From CAVXNP01 sp963763305 (GTDB taxonomy: Bacteria > Pseudomonadota > Gammaproteobacteria > Xanthomonadales > Rhodanobacteraceae), in the NCBI GenBank assembly GCA_963763305.1, contig CAVXNP010000001.1, positions 1,798,001 to 1,862,000 on the forward strand: DNA of 64,000 bases, written 5' to 3'. How positions within the stretch are numbered: position 1 is the first letter of the stretch; every line of letters begins with the position of its first letter. Made by a program: the position numbers and the translations under genes. The notes under the pieces are model-generated. The model was not told where the DNA came from. It saw nothing but the letters and a program-made list of their open reading frames with translations, and did no database searches. This document shows positions 1-11,109 of this stretch, piece by piece.

Positions 1-2316
<2,316 letters not shown>

Positions 2317-2450
2317 ATAACCCCAAGACGCTTCGCTTAACGTGCGCCCAAAGCACGTCTCGATGACCCATCGAAGTTCTTCGACCCAAACGCTTGTCAC
2401 TCGTTTACACCTCTTGAAGCTGGCGCATCCGTGCGCTGCTTCAACCCTTT

Positions 2451-2565
2451 CCCTGGCGGCTATAGCGCTGTGGTCCCACCCGATCCCATCCCGAACTCGG
2501 AAGTGAAACGCAGCTGCGCCGATGGTAGTGTGGTTCTGCCATGCAAGAGTAGGTCACCGCCAGGG
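2451..2565 (+). rRNA. rrf: 5S ribosomal RNA
   Basis: This is a complete 5S rRNA of about 115 nt. The terminal stem is visible as CCTGGCGG at the 5' end pairing with CCGCCAGG at the 3' end. The internal conserved segments CCGAACTCGGAAGTGAAACG and GCGCCGATGGTAGTGTGG are present. It lies downstream of 23S in the same operon and is followed immediately by an intrinsic terminator. The exact ends are estimated to within a few bases from the terminal stem. Confidence 0.95.
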
Positions 2566-2576
2566 GCTTTATCCCA

Positions 2577-2609
2577 AAACCCTCACCGTTTCGGTGGGGG
2601 TTTTTTCTT
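2577..2609 (+). terminator. Rho-independent terminator of the rRNA operon
   Basis: An approximately 10-bp GC-rich stem (ACCCTCACCG / CGGTGGGGGT, one G-T pair) with a 3-nt loop is followed by TTTTTT. It sits 12 bases past the 5S gene and is a textbook intrinsic terminator. Confidence 0.9.
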
Positions 2610-2719
2610 GCGCGCCACCCGCGCCGCGTTGCCGTACGCGGGGGCTTCAGCCCATCGGCCGGGAGCTTGCTCTCCGCTGAGGACATCGGCCATTTCCGGC
2701 CAGATGCCTCCACGTGGCC

Positions 2720-2829
2720 GTAGGGTGGGCTTCAGCCCACCGAACCAACAGAGCGGGATGGCCGGAAGCGCAAAGACCAGGGTTCTACCCCCAAGACCTC
2801 AAGAGCCGGTGGGCTGAAGCCCACCCTAC
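2720..2829. repeat. Paired REP-type palindrome element, copy 1 (110 bp)
   Basis: The element is bounded by the palindromic unit GTAGGGTGGGCTTCAGCCC on the left and its reverse complement on the right, so the whole forms a large inverted repeat. Read on the opposite strand it shares the CCGGCTCTT and GTTGG landmarks with the two 80-bp copies downstream, but its centre is longer. Isolated half-units also occur at 2641-2655 and 2931-2943. There is no convincing gene between the 5S terminator and 3440. Confidence 0.8.
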
Positions 2830-3040
2830 TGTGCCCACGTGCAGCCTGGCCAATGGCGAGCTTGCAGGCGCCCTCGGTCATGTCCTTCGCGCAAGCGCAG
2901 GCACCGTGGGTGCGCAAGGCGCGTTCACGGGGGCCTGAAGCCCGCGCGACCTTGCCCATGGGCGACGACTGACCAGAGCGGGCTCAATGATGGTTCCCGG
3001 CTCCTGCTCCCTGTGCAGCAGCGCTGGCTACAGGCCGGCC

Positions 3041-3120
3041 GTAGGCTGGGCTTCAGCCCACCGGCTCTTGGTCCTGCCAGCCTTGCGCGCTGTTGGCCTG
3101 GTGGGCTGAAGCCCACCTAC
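3041..3120. repeat. Paired REP-type palindrome element, copy 2 (80 bp)
   Basis: This 80-bp unit has palindromic arms (GTAGGCTGGGCTTCAGCCCA and the inverse GGTGGGCTGAAGCCCACC) around a centre containing CTCTTGGTCCTGCCAG and GCGCGCTGTTGGCC. It is nearly identical to the copy at 3291-3371, differing at only a few positions. The structure resembles the BIME (paired REP) elements of other gammaproteobacteria, which RAYT-type transposases mobilise. No transposase gene is present in this window. Confidence 0.85.
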
Positions 3121-3290
3121 TTGCATTCGGCTGCGCTGCGGTGGTCGCGTCTGGTCGGTTTGACCCGGTACAAGGGGCGGGCGAACGCCTGATCATTCGG
3201 TCGCCCCGTATCGGCGGGGCGTTTCCTTGCGACCGGCTGGAAGACCTCCCGACCCCCGGGCAGCTGCCGCAAGCCGGCACAGGCCTGTTC

Positions 3291-3371
3291 GTAGGGTGGG
3301 CTTCAGCCCACCGGCTCTTGGTCCTGCCAGCCCTGCGCGCTGTTGGCCTGGTGGGCTGAAGCCCACCCTAC
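3291..3371. repeat. Paired REP-type palindrome element, copy 3 (81 bp)
   Basis: This is a near-identical direct repeat of the 3041-3120 element, 170 bp further on, with the same palindromic arms and centre. It lies 69 bp upstream of the rhomboid start codon, so transcription of that gene probably crosses or starts next to it. A further single unit of the same palindrome is at 36177-36198. Confidence 0.85.
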
Positions 3372-3439
3372 GCCTGCGCCACGCATGTACGGTCGATCCC
3401 GTATCATGGCCCCAAGTCGCGGGGGGCGACGACCGATCG

Positions 3440-4135
3440 ATGGGGTGCCGCTTGTTCGTACACGTGGATACCCGGCGCCGTTCCAGGCCGCGCTGGGCTA
3501 CCTTGCTGCTGGTGTTGCTGTGCGTTTTCTGCTTCGTGGCACTGGCGCTGGCCCGCCCGACCGAGCGGGTCGCGCTCCTGCTGCAGTGGGGCACTATCCC
3601 GGCGAATGTGTTCGACGCCGACCAGCCGTTGTGGTCGCAACTGGCGGACCCCGCGCTGCTGCGCCTGCTTACGGCACTTTTCATCCATGTGGCCTGGGTA
3701 CATCTGCTGAGCAACCTTTTGTTCCTGGTGATCTTCGGGCTGCCCGCGGAGCGCGCGTTGGGCTCGTTCCGGTTCCTGCTGCTGTTTCTTCTCGGTGGTG
3801 TCGTAGCCAACCTGGTGGGGGCGCTCACTCTCGCTGGGGTGCGCCTGCCGATCATCGGCTGCAGCGGCGCGGTGTCCGCGGTATTGGGAGCATATGCCGC
3901 GCTGTTTCCCCGGGCGCGCCTGGGGCTGGTGTTGCCGCTGGGGCTTTACCTGGAATTCGTGCGGGTGCCGGCCTTCCTGCTGATCGCCATCTGGGTCCTG
4001 CTGCAGTTGCTGTTCAGCTATGCAGGCCCCAGCTACGGCGCCGTGGTGTGGTGGACCCACATTGCCGGCTTCCTGTTCGGAGTGCTGTTCGCGCTGTTCG
4101 CCCGCGAGGGCATCGCGCGTCGCCTGCGCGGCTAG
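3440..4135 (+). CDS. Rhomboid family intramembrane serine protease
   Basis: A 231-residue polytopic membrane protein of the S54 rhomboid family, which cleaves transmembrane substrates within the bilayer. The catalytic serine is in the GxSG motif (GCSGAVSAV, Ser142) and the partner histidine is in the last helix (WWTHIAGF, His207). The early HxxWxHLxSN motif (residues 83-92) is also present. About six transmembrane helices follow a short basic N-terminus. The ATG at 3440 was chosen because the open frame further upstream runs through the REP elements and encodes nothing rhomboid-like. The substrate is unknown. It is followed by a DUF1820 gene on the same strand. Confidence 0.88.
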   Translation: MGCRLFVHVDTRRRSRPRWATLLLVLLCVFCFVALALARPTERVALLLQWGTIPANVFDADQPLWSQLADPALLRLLTALFIHVAWVHLLSNLLFLVIFGLPAERALGSFRFLLLFLLGGVVANLVGALTLAGVRLPIIGCSGAVSAVLGAYAALFPRARLGLVLPLGLYLEFVRVPAFLLIAIWVLLQLLFSYAGPSYGAVVWWTHIAGFLFGVLFALFAREGIARRLRG

Positions 4136-4292
4136 GGTCGCGCGGTACACTGAGGTTGCGGAGGGTGGCCATCGCGGAGCCTGTCTGCGCTTCGCGAGGC
4201 GACTGTCGCTTGCCCGGCGTCGAAAGGGACGCACACCGCAGAAGTCGCCTGGTCCATTTGCCCTCGACGCGTCACGCACCTGAACACCCTGC

Positions 4293-4613
4293 ATGCCAAA
4301 CGACAAGCTCTACAAGGTCACCTTCCTCAATCTGGGCAAGTGCTATGAACTCTATGCGCGCCACGTTTCCTCGAGCGCGCTGTGGGGATTCACCGAGGTG
4401 ACCGAACTGGTCTTCGAACCGGCCGGCGCCGGGTTGGTGGTGGATCCGACCGAGGAGCGCCTGCGCGAGGAGTTTGCCGATACCCGCGTACTGCATCTGC
4501 CGATGCAGTCGGTGGTGCGTGTGGAGGAGGTGCAGCGCAAGGGCAAGCTGGCCATCCGCGACGCCGCCAGCGGCGACAAGGTGACGCCATTCCCGATGCC
4601 GCCCAGACGTTGA
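4293..4613 (+). CDS. DUF1820 family protein
   Basis: A 106-residue soluble protein matching the small DUF1820 family known from gamma- and betaproteobacteria. The opening (KLYKVTFLNLGKCYELYAR) and the segment with SALWGFTEV are characteristic. No function is established. It has no signal peptide or membrane segment. It lies 157 bases after the rhomboid gene and converges on the GspE-type gene, with a 12-base gap between stop codons. Confidence 0.85.
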   Translation: MPNDKLYKVTFLNLGKCYELYARHVSSSALWGFTEVTELVFEPAGAGLVVDPTEERLREEFADTRVLHLPMQSVVRVEEVQRKGKLAIRDAASGDKVTPFPMPPRR

Positions 4614-4625
4614 CCGGTTCGCGCT

Positions 4626-6443
4626 TCAGGTGCCCTCGTCGGCCTCGATCGGCGGCACCACGTTGAGTACCTCCTGCACCGTGGTCACGCCGCGGATAAC
4701 CTGGTCGGCTCCGGACATGCGCAACGGCCGCATGCCCTCGGCCTGCGCCGCATCGGCAAACGCGCGCAGATCCATCTGAGCCGAGACCAGCCCGCGCAGT
4801 CGGGTACTCAGCGGAAGCATCTCGTAGATGCCGGTGCGTCCGAGGAAGCCGGTGTTGCGGCATTCCAGGCAACCGATGGCGCGGTAGACCGTTTCCGGGC
4901 AGGGCAACTCCCAGCCACGTGTCAGTGCAGCCCAGTCCAGCGGGTCCTGCGGCGTCTCCTGCTTGCAATGGGCGCACAGCGTGCGAACAAGGCGCTGCGC
5001 GACGACCCCGGTCAGGGTCGACTGGATCAGGTAGTGCGGCACGCCAAGATCGAGCAGGCGGGTGATCGCGCTGGGGGCATCGTTGGTATGCAGGGTGGAC
5101 AACACCAGGTGGCCGGTCAGCGACGCCTGCACCGCCATCTGCGCCGTCTCCAGGTCACGCACCTCACCGATCATGATGATGTCCGGATCCTGCCTCAGCA
5201 GCGTTCGTACGCCGGCGGCAAAATCCAGGTCGATCGCGCTTTGCACCTGCATCTGGTTGAATTCGGGCGAGACCATCTCGATGGGGTCTTCAACCGTGCA
5301 CACGTTGACCTCGGGACTGGCCAGGTGCTTCAGGGTGGAATACAGCGTGGTGGTCTTGCCCGACCCGGTCGGGCCGGTGATCAGCACGATGCCGTGGGGA
5401 CGTTCGACCATGCCGCGCCAGATGCTGTCCTCGCTGGCGGAGAAGCCCAGCTGGGAAAAATCCTTGGCCACGATGTCGGGGTCGAAGATACGCATCACCA
5501 CCTTTTCGCCGAAGGCGGTGGGCATGTTGGAAATGCGCAGCTCGACCTCGCGCCCCGACGAAGAGCGCGTCTTGATGCGCCCGTCCTGCGGCCGTCGCTT
5601 CTCGGCCACGTCCATCCGCGACAGGATCTTGATGCGGGCGGTCACCGCGGTCATTACCGGCGGCGGCAGTTCGAACACCTTCTGCATCATGCCGTCGATG
5701 CGGAAGCGCACCTGGCCGGCCTCGCGCCGCGGCTCCAGGTGGATGTCCGACGCCCGCTGCTCGAACGCGTACTGCAACAGCCAGTCGACGATGTGCACGA
5801 TATGACGGTCGTCGGCGCCCACCTCGCCGGCCTTGCCAAGCTCCACCAGTTGTTCGAAGTTGAGCAGCGCCGAGGACGCTTCATAACCGCCGCCCTTGGC
5901 GTCCTGGGCCAGCTGGATCGAACGCTGTACACCGTAGAACTCGCCCTGATAGCGGGCGATATCCAGTGGATTGGCCACTACCCGCTTGATGTCGCGACGG
6001 AGCATCTGCGACAGGTCATGCGCCCAGCCCGCGTCGAACGGCTCGCTGGTGGCGAAGGTCACCTCAGCGGGAGTCACCGCCACCGGCAGGATACGGTGGC
6101 GCTGGGCATACGCCAGGCTCACCACCTGGGTCACCGCCGCGACACTGATGCGCATCGGGTCGATCTTCATGTAGGGCAGGCTGGCCTGCACGGCGAGCCA
6201 TTCGGCCAAGGCCTCGATTCCCAGCGGGCGACCGGGATCGCGCAGATTCGGCAGCTTGGCGTTGGCGATCAACACCAGTGGATGCAACTCCACCGTGGCG
6301 CGTCCGGCGCGGGCACCCATGCGAACGTTGCGACCGTCCTCGGCGCCAAGGTAGCCGTCAACCACCAGGGCCGCCAGCACTTCGTCCAGCGCCAACCTGC
6401 CACGGCGTCCCAGCAGGTGCCTCGATTGTGCGGATGCGGCCAT
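4626..6443 (-). CDS. GspE/PilB-type secretion/pilus ATPase, orphan
   Basis: A 605-residue hexameric assembly ATPase of the type II secretion / type IV pilus superfamily. An N-terminal GspE_N-like region is followed by the ATPase core with Walker A GPTGSGKTTT (near residue 355), the Asp box, Walker B (DPDIIMIGEVRD) and the His box (GHLVLSTLHTND). A zinc-type tetracysteine motif (CAHC near 487 and CLEC near 525) is intact. The start at 6443 is preferred over the longer frame to 6479 because GGGAGG lies about 10 bases upstream. No pilin, platform or secretin gene is adjacent; the neighbours are DUF1820 and divergent glyQ. It could serve type IV pili or a T2SS encoded elsewhere. It is distinct from the GspE at 61468. 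Confidence 0.87.
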   Translation of the reverse strand: MAASAQSRHLLGRRGRLALDEVLAALVVDGYLGAEDGRNVRMGARAGRATVELHPLVLIANAKLPNLRDPGRPLGIEALAEWLAVQASLPYMKIDPMRISVAAVTQVVSLAYAQRHRILPVAVTPAEVTFATSEPFDAGWAHDLSQMLRRDIKRVVANPLDIARYQGEFYGVQRSIQLAQDAKGGGYEASSALLNFEQLVELGKAGEVGADDRHIVHIVDWLLQYAFEQRASDIHLEPRREAGQVRFRIDGMMQKVFELPPPVMTAVTARIKILSRMDVAEKRRPQDGRIKTRSSSGREVELRISNMPTAFGEKVVMRIFDPDIVAKDFSQLGFSASEDSIWRGMVERPHGIVLITGPTGSGKTTTLYSTLKHLASPEVNVCTVEDPIEMVSPEFNQMQVQSAIDLDFAAGVRTLLRQDPDIIMIGEVRDLETAQMAVQASLTGHLVLSTLHTNDAPSAITRLLDLGVPHYLIQSTLTGVVAQRLVRTLCAHCKQETPQDPLDWAALTRGWELPCPETVYRAIGCLECRNTGFLGRTGIYEMLPLSTRLRGLVSAQMDLRAFADAAQAEGMRPLRMSGADQVIRGVTTVQEVLNVVPPIEADEGT

Positions 6444-6507
6444 GCCGGAAATCGCCCTCCCAAGCCCTGACGGACGCACCGGAAGCGGCGCCCCATCGAG
6501 CTCCAGC

Positions 6508-6513
6508 TATACT
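6508..6513 (+). promoter_or_regulatory. Possible -10 element upstream of glyQ
   Basis: TATACT lies 31 bases before the glyQ start, in the 100-bp divergent region shared with the GspE-type gene. No convincing -35 is visible at the right distance, so this is a weak call. Confidence 0.35.
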
Positions 6514-6543
6514 AGCGTGCTTTATCGACAGTCACGGAATGCC

Positions 6544-7455
6544 ATGTCCGCGCGCACGTTCCAGGATGTGATCCAGACCCTCAACCGCTACTGGGCGGAG
6601 CAGGGCTGCGTGTTGCTGCAGCCACTCGACACCGAGGTGGGTGCCGGCACGTTCCACCCGGCCACCTTCCTGCGCTCGCTCGGGCCCGAGCCGTGGGCCG
6701 CCGCCTACGTGCAACCGTCGCGCCGGCCGACCGACGGGCGTTACGGCGAGAATCCCAACCGGCTGCAGCATTACTACCAGTACCAGGTGGTGATGAAGCC
6801 CAACCCGGACAACATCCTGGACCTGTACATCGGTTCGCTGAAGGAGCTGGGTCTCGATCCGATGGTGCACGACCTGCGCTTCGTCGAGGACAACTGGGAA
6901 TCGCCCACGCTGGGCGCCTGGGGGTTGGGCTGGGAAGTCTGGCTCAACGGCATGGAGGTGACCCAGTTCACCTATTTCCAGCAGGCCGGCGGGCTGGAAT
7001 GCCGGCCGGTGACCGGCGAGATCACCTACGGCCTGGAGCGCCTGGCGATGTACCTGCAGAACGTGGACAACGTCTACGATCTGATCTGGACCGATGGCCC
7101 GCGCGGCATCGTGACCTACGGCGACGTGTTCCACCAGAACGAGGTCGAGCAGAGCACCTACAACTTCGAGCACGCCAACGTGCCCGAACTGCTGCATTGG
7201 TTCGACGTCTGCGAAACCACCGCCAACCAGTTGATCGAGGCCAATCTGCCGCTGCCGGCCTACGAGCAGGTGATGAAGGCCAGCCATACCTTCAACCTGC
7301 TCGACGCACGCCGCGCGATCAGCGTGACCGAGCGCCAGCGCTACATCCTGCGCGTGCGCACGCTGTCGCGCCGGGTCGCCGAAACCTACGTCGCGCAGCG
7401 TGAAAAGCTCGGTTTTCCGGGCCTGAAAAAGTCGAACCAGGAGCAGGTCGCATGA
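6544..7455 (+). CDS. glyQ: Glycine--tRNA ligase alpha subunit
   Basis: A 303-residue alpha subunit of the bacterial alpha2beta2 glycyl-tRNA synthetase, which activates glycine and charges tRNA-Gly together with GlyS. It begins with the typical SARTFQDVIQTLNRYWAEQG and retains the class II core blocks, including the PSRRPTDGRYGENPNRLQHY region and the segment with LGWEVWLNGMEVTQFTYFQQ. Length is normal for the family. The ATG at 6544 is the conserved start; the longer frame upstream carries no family sequence. It overlaps glyS by 4 bases (ATGA), so the two are translationally coupled. Confidence 0.97.
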   Translation: MSARTFQDVIQTLNRYWAEQGCVLLQPLDTEVGAGTFHPATFLRSLGPEPWAAAYVQPSRRPTDGRYGENPNRLQHYYQYQVVMKPNPDNILDLYIGSLKELGLDPMVHDLRFVEDNWESPTLGAWGLGWEVWLNGMEVTQFTYFQQAGGLECRPVTGEITYGLERLAMYLQNVDNVYDLIWTDGPRGIVTYGDVFHQNEVEQSTYNFEHANVPELLHWFDVCETTANQLIEANLPLPAYEQVMKASHTFNLLDARRAISVTERQRYILRVRTLSRRVAETYVAQREKLGFPGLKKSNQEQVA

Positions 7456-9608
7456 GCGCCGCCAAGTCACTGCTGATCGAGCTGGGTACCGAGGAGCTGC
7501 CGCCGCGCGCCCTGGACGAACTGTCGGCCGCCTTCCTGCGCGGCATCTGCGACGGGCTGGCCGCCCGTGGCGTGGCGGCCGATCTGGACCAGGCGCAGGG
7601 GTTCGCCACGCCGCGGCGGCTGGCCGTGCTCGTCCCGGCCGTGGCGTCGATGCAACCGGAGCAGTCGATCGAGCGCCGCGGCCCGGCGGTGGCTGCAGCG
7701 CTGGGTGCCGATGGCCAGCCGGGCAAGGCCCTGCTCGGCTTTGCCCAGTCCTGCGGGGTCGCGGTGGACCAGCTCGAACAGGTGCAGACCGACAAGGGCG
7801 CATGGTTCGTGTTCCGGACCGTCAAGCCGGGCCAGCCGCTGGCCGCGCTGCTGCCGCAGATCGTGAGCGAAGCCCTGCAGGGCCTGCCGATCCCGCGGCC
7901 GATGCGCTGGGGCGATCACGACTACAGCTTCGTGCGTCCGGTGCACTGGCTGGTGATGCTGCACGGCTCGGCCATCATCGACGGCCAGGTGCTGGGCCTG
8001 GACAGCGGCCGGAAGTCGCGCGGGCACCGCTTCATGCACCCGCACCCGGTGCACGTGGCCGATGCCGACGGCTGGCTGGACGCGATGCGCGCGGCGTACG
8101 TACTGGCCGATCCGGTCGAGCGCCGCGAGCGTATCGCAGCCTCGGTCGCCGAGGTGGCCCGCGCCACCGGCGGCGTGCCGCGGCTGGAGCCGGCCCTGCT
8201 CGACGAGATCGCCAACCTCACCGAATGGCCGGTGGCGATTGCCTGTGCGTTCGAGCCGGCGTTCCTGAAAGTACCGCCGGAGGCGCTGGTCACCACCATG
8301 GAGACCAACCAGAAGTTCGTCCCGGTGTTCGACGAGTCCGGCCGGCTGACCGAGCACTTCATCGGCGTGGCCAACATCGACAGCAAACAGCCGGGCGAGA
8401 TCCGCAAAGGTTATGAACGGGTGATCCGTCCGCGCTTCGCCGATGCCCGGTTCTTCTGGGACGAGGATCTGAAGACCCCGCTGGCCGGCTATCAGGAACA
8501 ACTCAAGAGCGTCACCTACCAGCAGTCACTGGGCAGCCTGTGGGACAAGACCGTGCGCGTGGCCGAGCTGGCTCGCATCGTCGCCAACCGGGTGGGCGTC
8601 GATGCGGCCCTGGCGACCCGTGCCGCGGCGTTGAGCAAGTGCGACCTGTTGACCCGCATGGTTGGCGAATTTCCGGAATTGCAGGGCGTGATGGGTCGCT
8701 ACTATGCCGCCCATCACGGCGAGCCGGCGGAGGTGGCGCTGGCGCTGGACAGCTACTACCAGCCGCGCTTCGCGCGTGACGCGATCGCCGCCGACCGGCT
8801 CGGCCAGGTGCTGGCCATCGCCGAGCGACTGGACACCCTGGCCGGCATCTTCGCCGTCGGCATGAAGCCCAGCGGCAACAAGGATCCGTTCGCGCTGCGG
8901 CGCGCGGCGCTGGGGCTGGCGCGCACCCTGGTCGAGGGGCAGCTGGAGCTGGATCTGGGCGCAGCCTTCGTCGAGGCGCTGGAGATGCTGCCCGAAGCCG
9001 CCCTCGTGGCTGGCGCTGCCAAGCCGGGCAAGCCGGGCAAGAACGAGCCCGCGGCGGTCGACCCGGGCGGTCGGCGGCGTCAGCTGGCGATCGAGCTGCG
9101 CGATTTCGTGTTCGATCGCCTGCGCGGCTACTACGCCGAACTCGGTTTCACCGGCGAGCAGTTCGAGGCGGTGCTCGCCGTGGACCCCGCCAGCCTGCAC
9201 GACTTCGATCGTCGCCTGCGCGCGGTGGCCGCTTTCGCCCGCCGTGCCGAGGCCACCAGCCTGGCGGCGGCCAACAAGCGGGTGGCCAACATCCTGCGCA
9301 AGCAGGCGGAAGAGCCGTCAGCGGCACCAATCGGGCGCGAGGTGGATCCGACGCTGTTCCAGGACCCGGCCGAGCGACAGCTGGCCGACGCGCTGGCGGC
9401 CGCGCGTGCAGACACGGCGCAGGCGCTCGACAGGGGTGACTACACCGACGTCCTCAGCCGCCTGGCGCAGCTGCAGGCGCCGGTGGACGCGTTCTTTGAG
9501 GCGGTCATGGTGAATGCCGACGACCCCGCCGTGCGAGCCAACCGGCTGGCGCTGCTGGCGCAGCTGAGTGAACAGTTCACCGCTATCGCGGACATCGCGC
9601 GGCTTTGA
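7452..9608 (+). CDS. glyS: Glycine--tRNA ligase beta subunit
   Basis: A 718-residue beta subunit of glycyl-tRNA synthetase, which contributes tRNA recognition to the alpha2beta2 enzyme. The start (LLIELGTEELPPRAL) is the conserved GlyS N-terminus, and the HD-like and C-terminal anticodon-binding regions are present, including KMKPSGNKDPFALRR-type sequence near residues 470-490. Length is slightly above the usual ~690 because of a short insertion rich in Lys, Pro and Gly (KPGKPGKNEPAAVDPG) near residue 525. It forms an operon with glyQ that ends at the hairpin at 9710-9748. Confidence 0.97.
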   Translation: MSAAKSLLIELGTEELPPRALDELSAAFLRGICDGLAARGVAADLDQAQGFATPRRLAVLVPAVASMQPEQSIERRGPAVAAALGADGQPGKALLGFAQSCGVAVDQLEQVQTDKGAWFVFRTVKPGQPLAALLPQIVSEALQGLPIPRPMRWGDHDYSFVRPVHWLVMLHGSAIIDGQVLGLDSGRKSRGHRFMHPHPVHVADADGWLDAMRAAYVLADPVERRERIAASVAEVARATGGVPRLEPALLDEIANLTEWPVAIACAFEPAFLKVPPEALVTTMETNQKFVPVFDESGRLTEHFIGVANIDSKQPGEIRKGYERVIRPRFADARFFWDEDLKTPLAGYQEQLKSVTYQQSLGSLWDKTVRVAELARIVANRVGVDAALATRAAALSKCDLLTRMVGEFPELQGVMGRYYAAHHGEPAEVALALDSYYQPRFARDAIAADRLGQVLAIAERLDTLAGIFAVGMKPSGNKDPFALRRAALGLARTLVEGQLELDLGAAFVEALEMLPEAALVAGAAKPGKPGKNEPAAVDPGGRRRQLAIELRDFVFDRLRGYYAELGFTGEQFEAVLAVDPASLHDFDRRLRAVAAFARRAEATSLAAANKRVANILRKQAEEPSAAPIGREVDPTLFQDPAERQLADALAAARADTAQALDRGDYTDVLSRLAQLQAPVDAFFEAVMVNADDPAVRANRLALLAQLSEQFTAIADIARL

Positions 9609-9709
9609 CCCCGCGCTGACAACCGCCGGTGCAAGGTGGCAATCGATCTCGACCGTCGGACGCGGGTCCTGCGGTCGAATACCCGGCGCGTCCCCGACCG
9701 GGGCGTGCC

Positions 9710-9748
9710 CGGCGACCGGCCTCGGCTTTATGGGCCGGTCGCCGGTTT
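9710..9748 (+). terminator. Intrinsic terminator of glyQS
   Basis: A perfect 12-bp stem (CGGCGACCGGCC / GGCCGGTCGCCG) with an 11-nt loop is followed by GTTTTCC. It lies about 100 bases after the glyS stop. Confidence 0.75.
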
Positions 9749-9843
9749 TCCGCTATCCTTGGAGTTTCCCCCGCGGGAAGCCGAACGCCTGCCGTGCGGC
9801 AGGTCCCGTGTATGTTCCCGACAGTCTGATAGAGGTTTTTCTC

Positions 9844-10698
9844 ATGCGCAGGATGTTTTTGCCGCTGGTGTCGATGGCTGCGCTGGCCCTGGCCGGTTGT
9901 AATGGTTCGCACTCTTCCGAGCAGGACGCCGCCAATGCTCCCGCCGCGGTAACGGTCGATACGGTGACCGGCACGGTGTCCCTGCGTGATCCGGGCCAGG
10001 CGGTCTCCGCCGACGCCAAGCTGGTGCTGAGCCTGGTCGACGTGTCGTCCTCGTCCGGCGCCAACGCGGCGCCGCTGGCGACCAAGACGGTGGCACCGGC
10101 CAGCTTCCCGCAGGATTTCACCCTGAAGTTCAACCCGGCCGACGTGAATCCGGCCGACCTGTATGTGGTCAAGGCGCAGCTGACCGATGGCGAGCGTCAC
10201 TACGAGATGGCGCTGCAGACCCCGGTGCTGACCAAGGGCGCGTCCAACCAGGTGGCGATCCAGATGGTCGCCAAGCAGACGCCCGCCGAGAAGCAGCTGG
10301 CCGAATTCGATACCGCCCGCAAGCAGATCGGCGGCATGAAGATCACCAACGGCTCCAAGCTGGAGAAGGATGTCTCGCGCGCCTGGCAGGTATTCCGCGC
10401 CAACGGGGCCGTGCAGTTCATCCGCTCCGAAGCGGACTACGGCGACAAGGGCTTTACCAGCACCGATTATGCCTACAAGGACGGCGCCCCCTGGGTGGTG
10501 GTCCAGCAGAAGAAGGAAAGCAAGAACGCCAAGCCCGAGTCGACCAGGCGCGCCGGCTGGGACAAGGACGGTAATCTGGTGCTGGCGCAGGTCGAGGCCG
10601 GCGGCAAGACCGAGCCACTGGGCGACCAGGATGCAGCCGACCTGAAGGATCAGGCCCAGGCGATGCTCAAGCTGGCCACCAACGGCAAGGGCAAGTAA
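9844..10698 (+). CDS. YbaY-like lipoprotein
   Basis: A 284-residue predicted lipoprotein. The signal peptide ends in the lipobox LAGC (Cys19). Residues about 35-140 resemble the YbaY/YscW-type beta domain, with a VTGTVSLRDP opening, a leucine- and valine-rich strand, and FNPADVNPADLYVVKAQL. The C-terminal half is charged, has no recognised domain, and contains an extracellular-type AWQVFRANGAVQFIRSEADYG segment. A ribosome-binding site (AGAGG) sits 9 bases before the ATG, and an intrinsic terminator follows at 10724-10752, so it is probably monocistronic. The function of YbaY proteins is not established. Confidence 0.7.
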   Translation: MRRMFLPLVSMAALALAGCNGSHSSEQDAANAPAAVTVDTVTGTVSLRDPGQAVSADAKLVLSLVDVSSSSGANAAPLATKTVAPASFPQDFTLKFNPADVNPADLYVVKAQLTDGERHYEMALQTPVLTKGASNQVAIQMVAKQTPAEKQLAEFDTARKQIGGMKITNGSKLEKDVSRAWQVFRANGAVQFIRSEADYGDKGFTSTDYAYKDGAPWVVVQQKKESKNAKPESTRRAGWDKDGNLVLAQVEAGGKTEPLGDQDAADLKDQAQAMLKLATNGKGK

Positions 10699-10723
10699 GG
10701 CCCGGCGCGGTACTCAAGCACCA

Positions 10724-10752
10724 AAAAAAGCCGTCCCCAGGGACGGCTTTTT
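10724..10752 (+). terminator. Intrinsic terminator (bidirectional)
   Basis: A symmetric hairpin, AAAAAGCCGTCCC-CA-GGGACGGCTTTTT, has an A-tract on one side and a T-tract on the other. It ends the YbaY-like gene and can also stop transcription of the DUF2909 gene coming from the other strand. Confidence 0.92.
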
Positions 10753-10834
10753 ACTGAGCGGCGCGGTCTGATCGGGACGCCGGAGCCGGGTGCCAGGCCG
10801 CGTTCGGCCCGGTCCCGCTCGCCAGGCGCTACAA

Positions 10835-11050
10835 TCAGCCGGCGACGCCGTGCGGATGCAGCCAGCCTGTCCAGATTCCGAGGCCGATCATCGCGATCAG
10901 CACGATCGACAGGCCGATGCGGCGGGTCAGCGCCCACGCGGTGCGCTTGCTGCCGTTCTTGTCGGTCATCATGTAGTACAGCGCCTGACCAAGGTTGAAC
11001 ACCACGATCAGGAACATGATCACCAACGCATATTTATAGATGGTTTCCAC
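10835..11050 (-). CDS. DUF2909 family small twin-transmembrane protein
   Basis: A 71-residue membrane protein with two helices around a basic SKRTAWALTRRIGLS hinge, the hallmark of the small 'twin transmembrane' DUF2909 family often linked to cytochrome oxidase clusters. A GTG at 11050 (VETIYKYALVIMF) is the best start, since no ATG fits the family length. It is divergent from the SURF1 gene, with 59 bases between starts. The exact role is unknown, but the position suggests oxidase assembly. Confidence 0.8.
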   Translation of the reverse strand: METIYKYALVIMFLIVVFNLGQALYYMMTDKNGSKRTAWALTRRIGLSIVLIAMIGLGIWTGWLHPHGVAG

Positions 11051-11109
11051 GAGATGGTTCCCGACGACTTCCGAAGCCGCAGTATAGCTGCCGCCCGCAG
11101 GCGTTCCGC

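Noticed and set aside
4968..6470. 500-residue plus-strand ORF
   Set aside because: Antisense shadow of the GspE/PilB-type ATPase, whose motifs are unambiguous.
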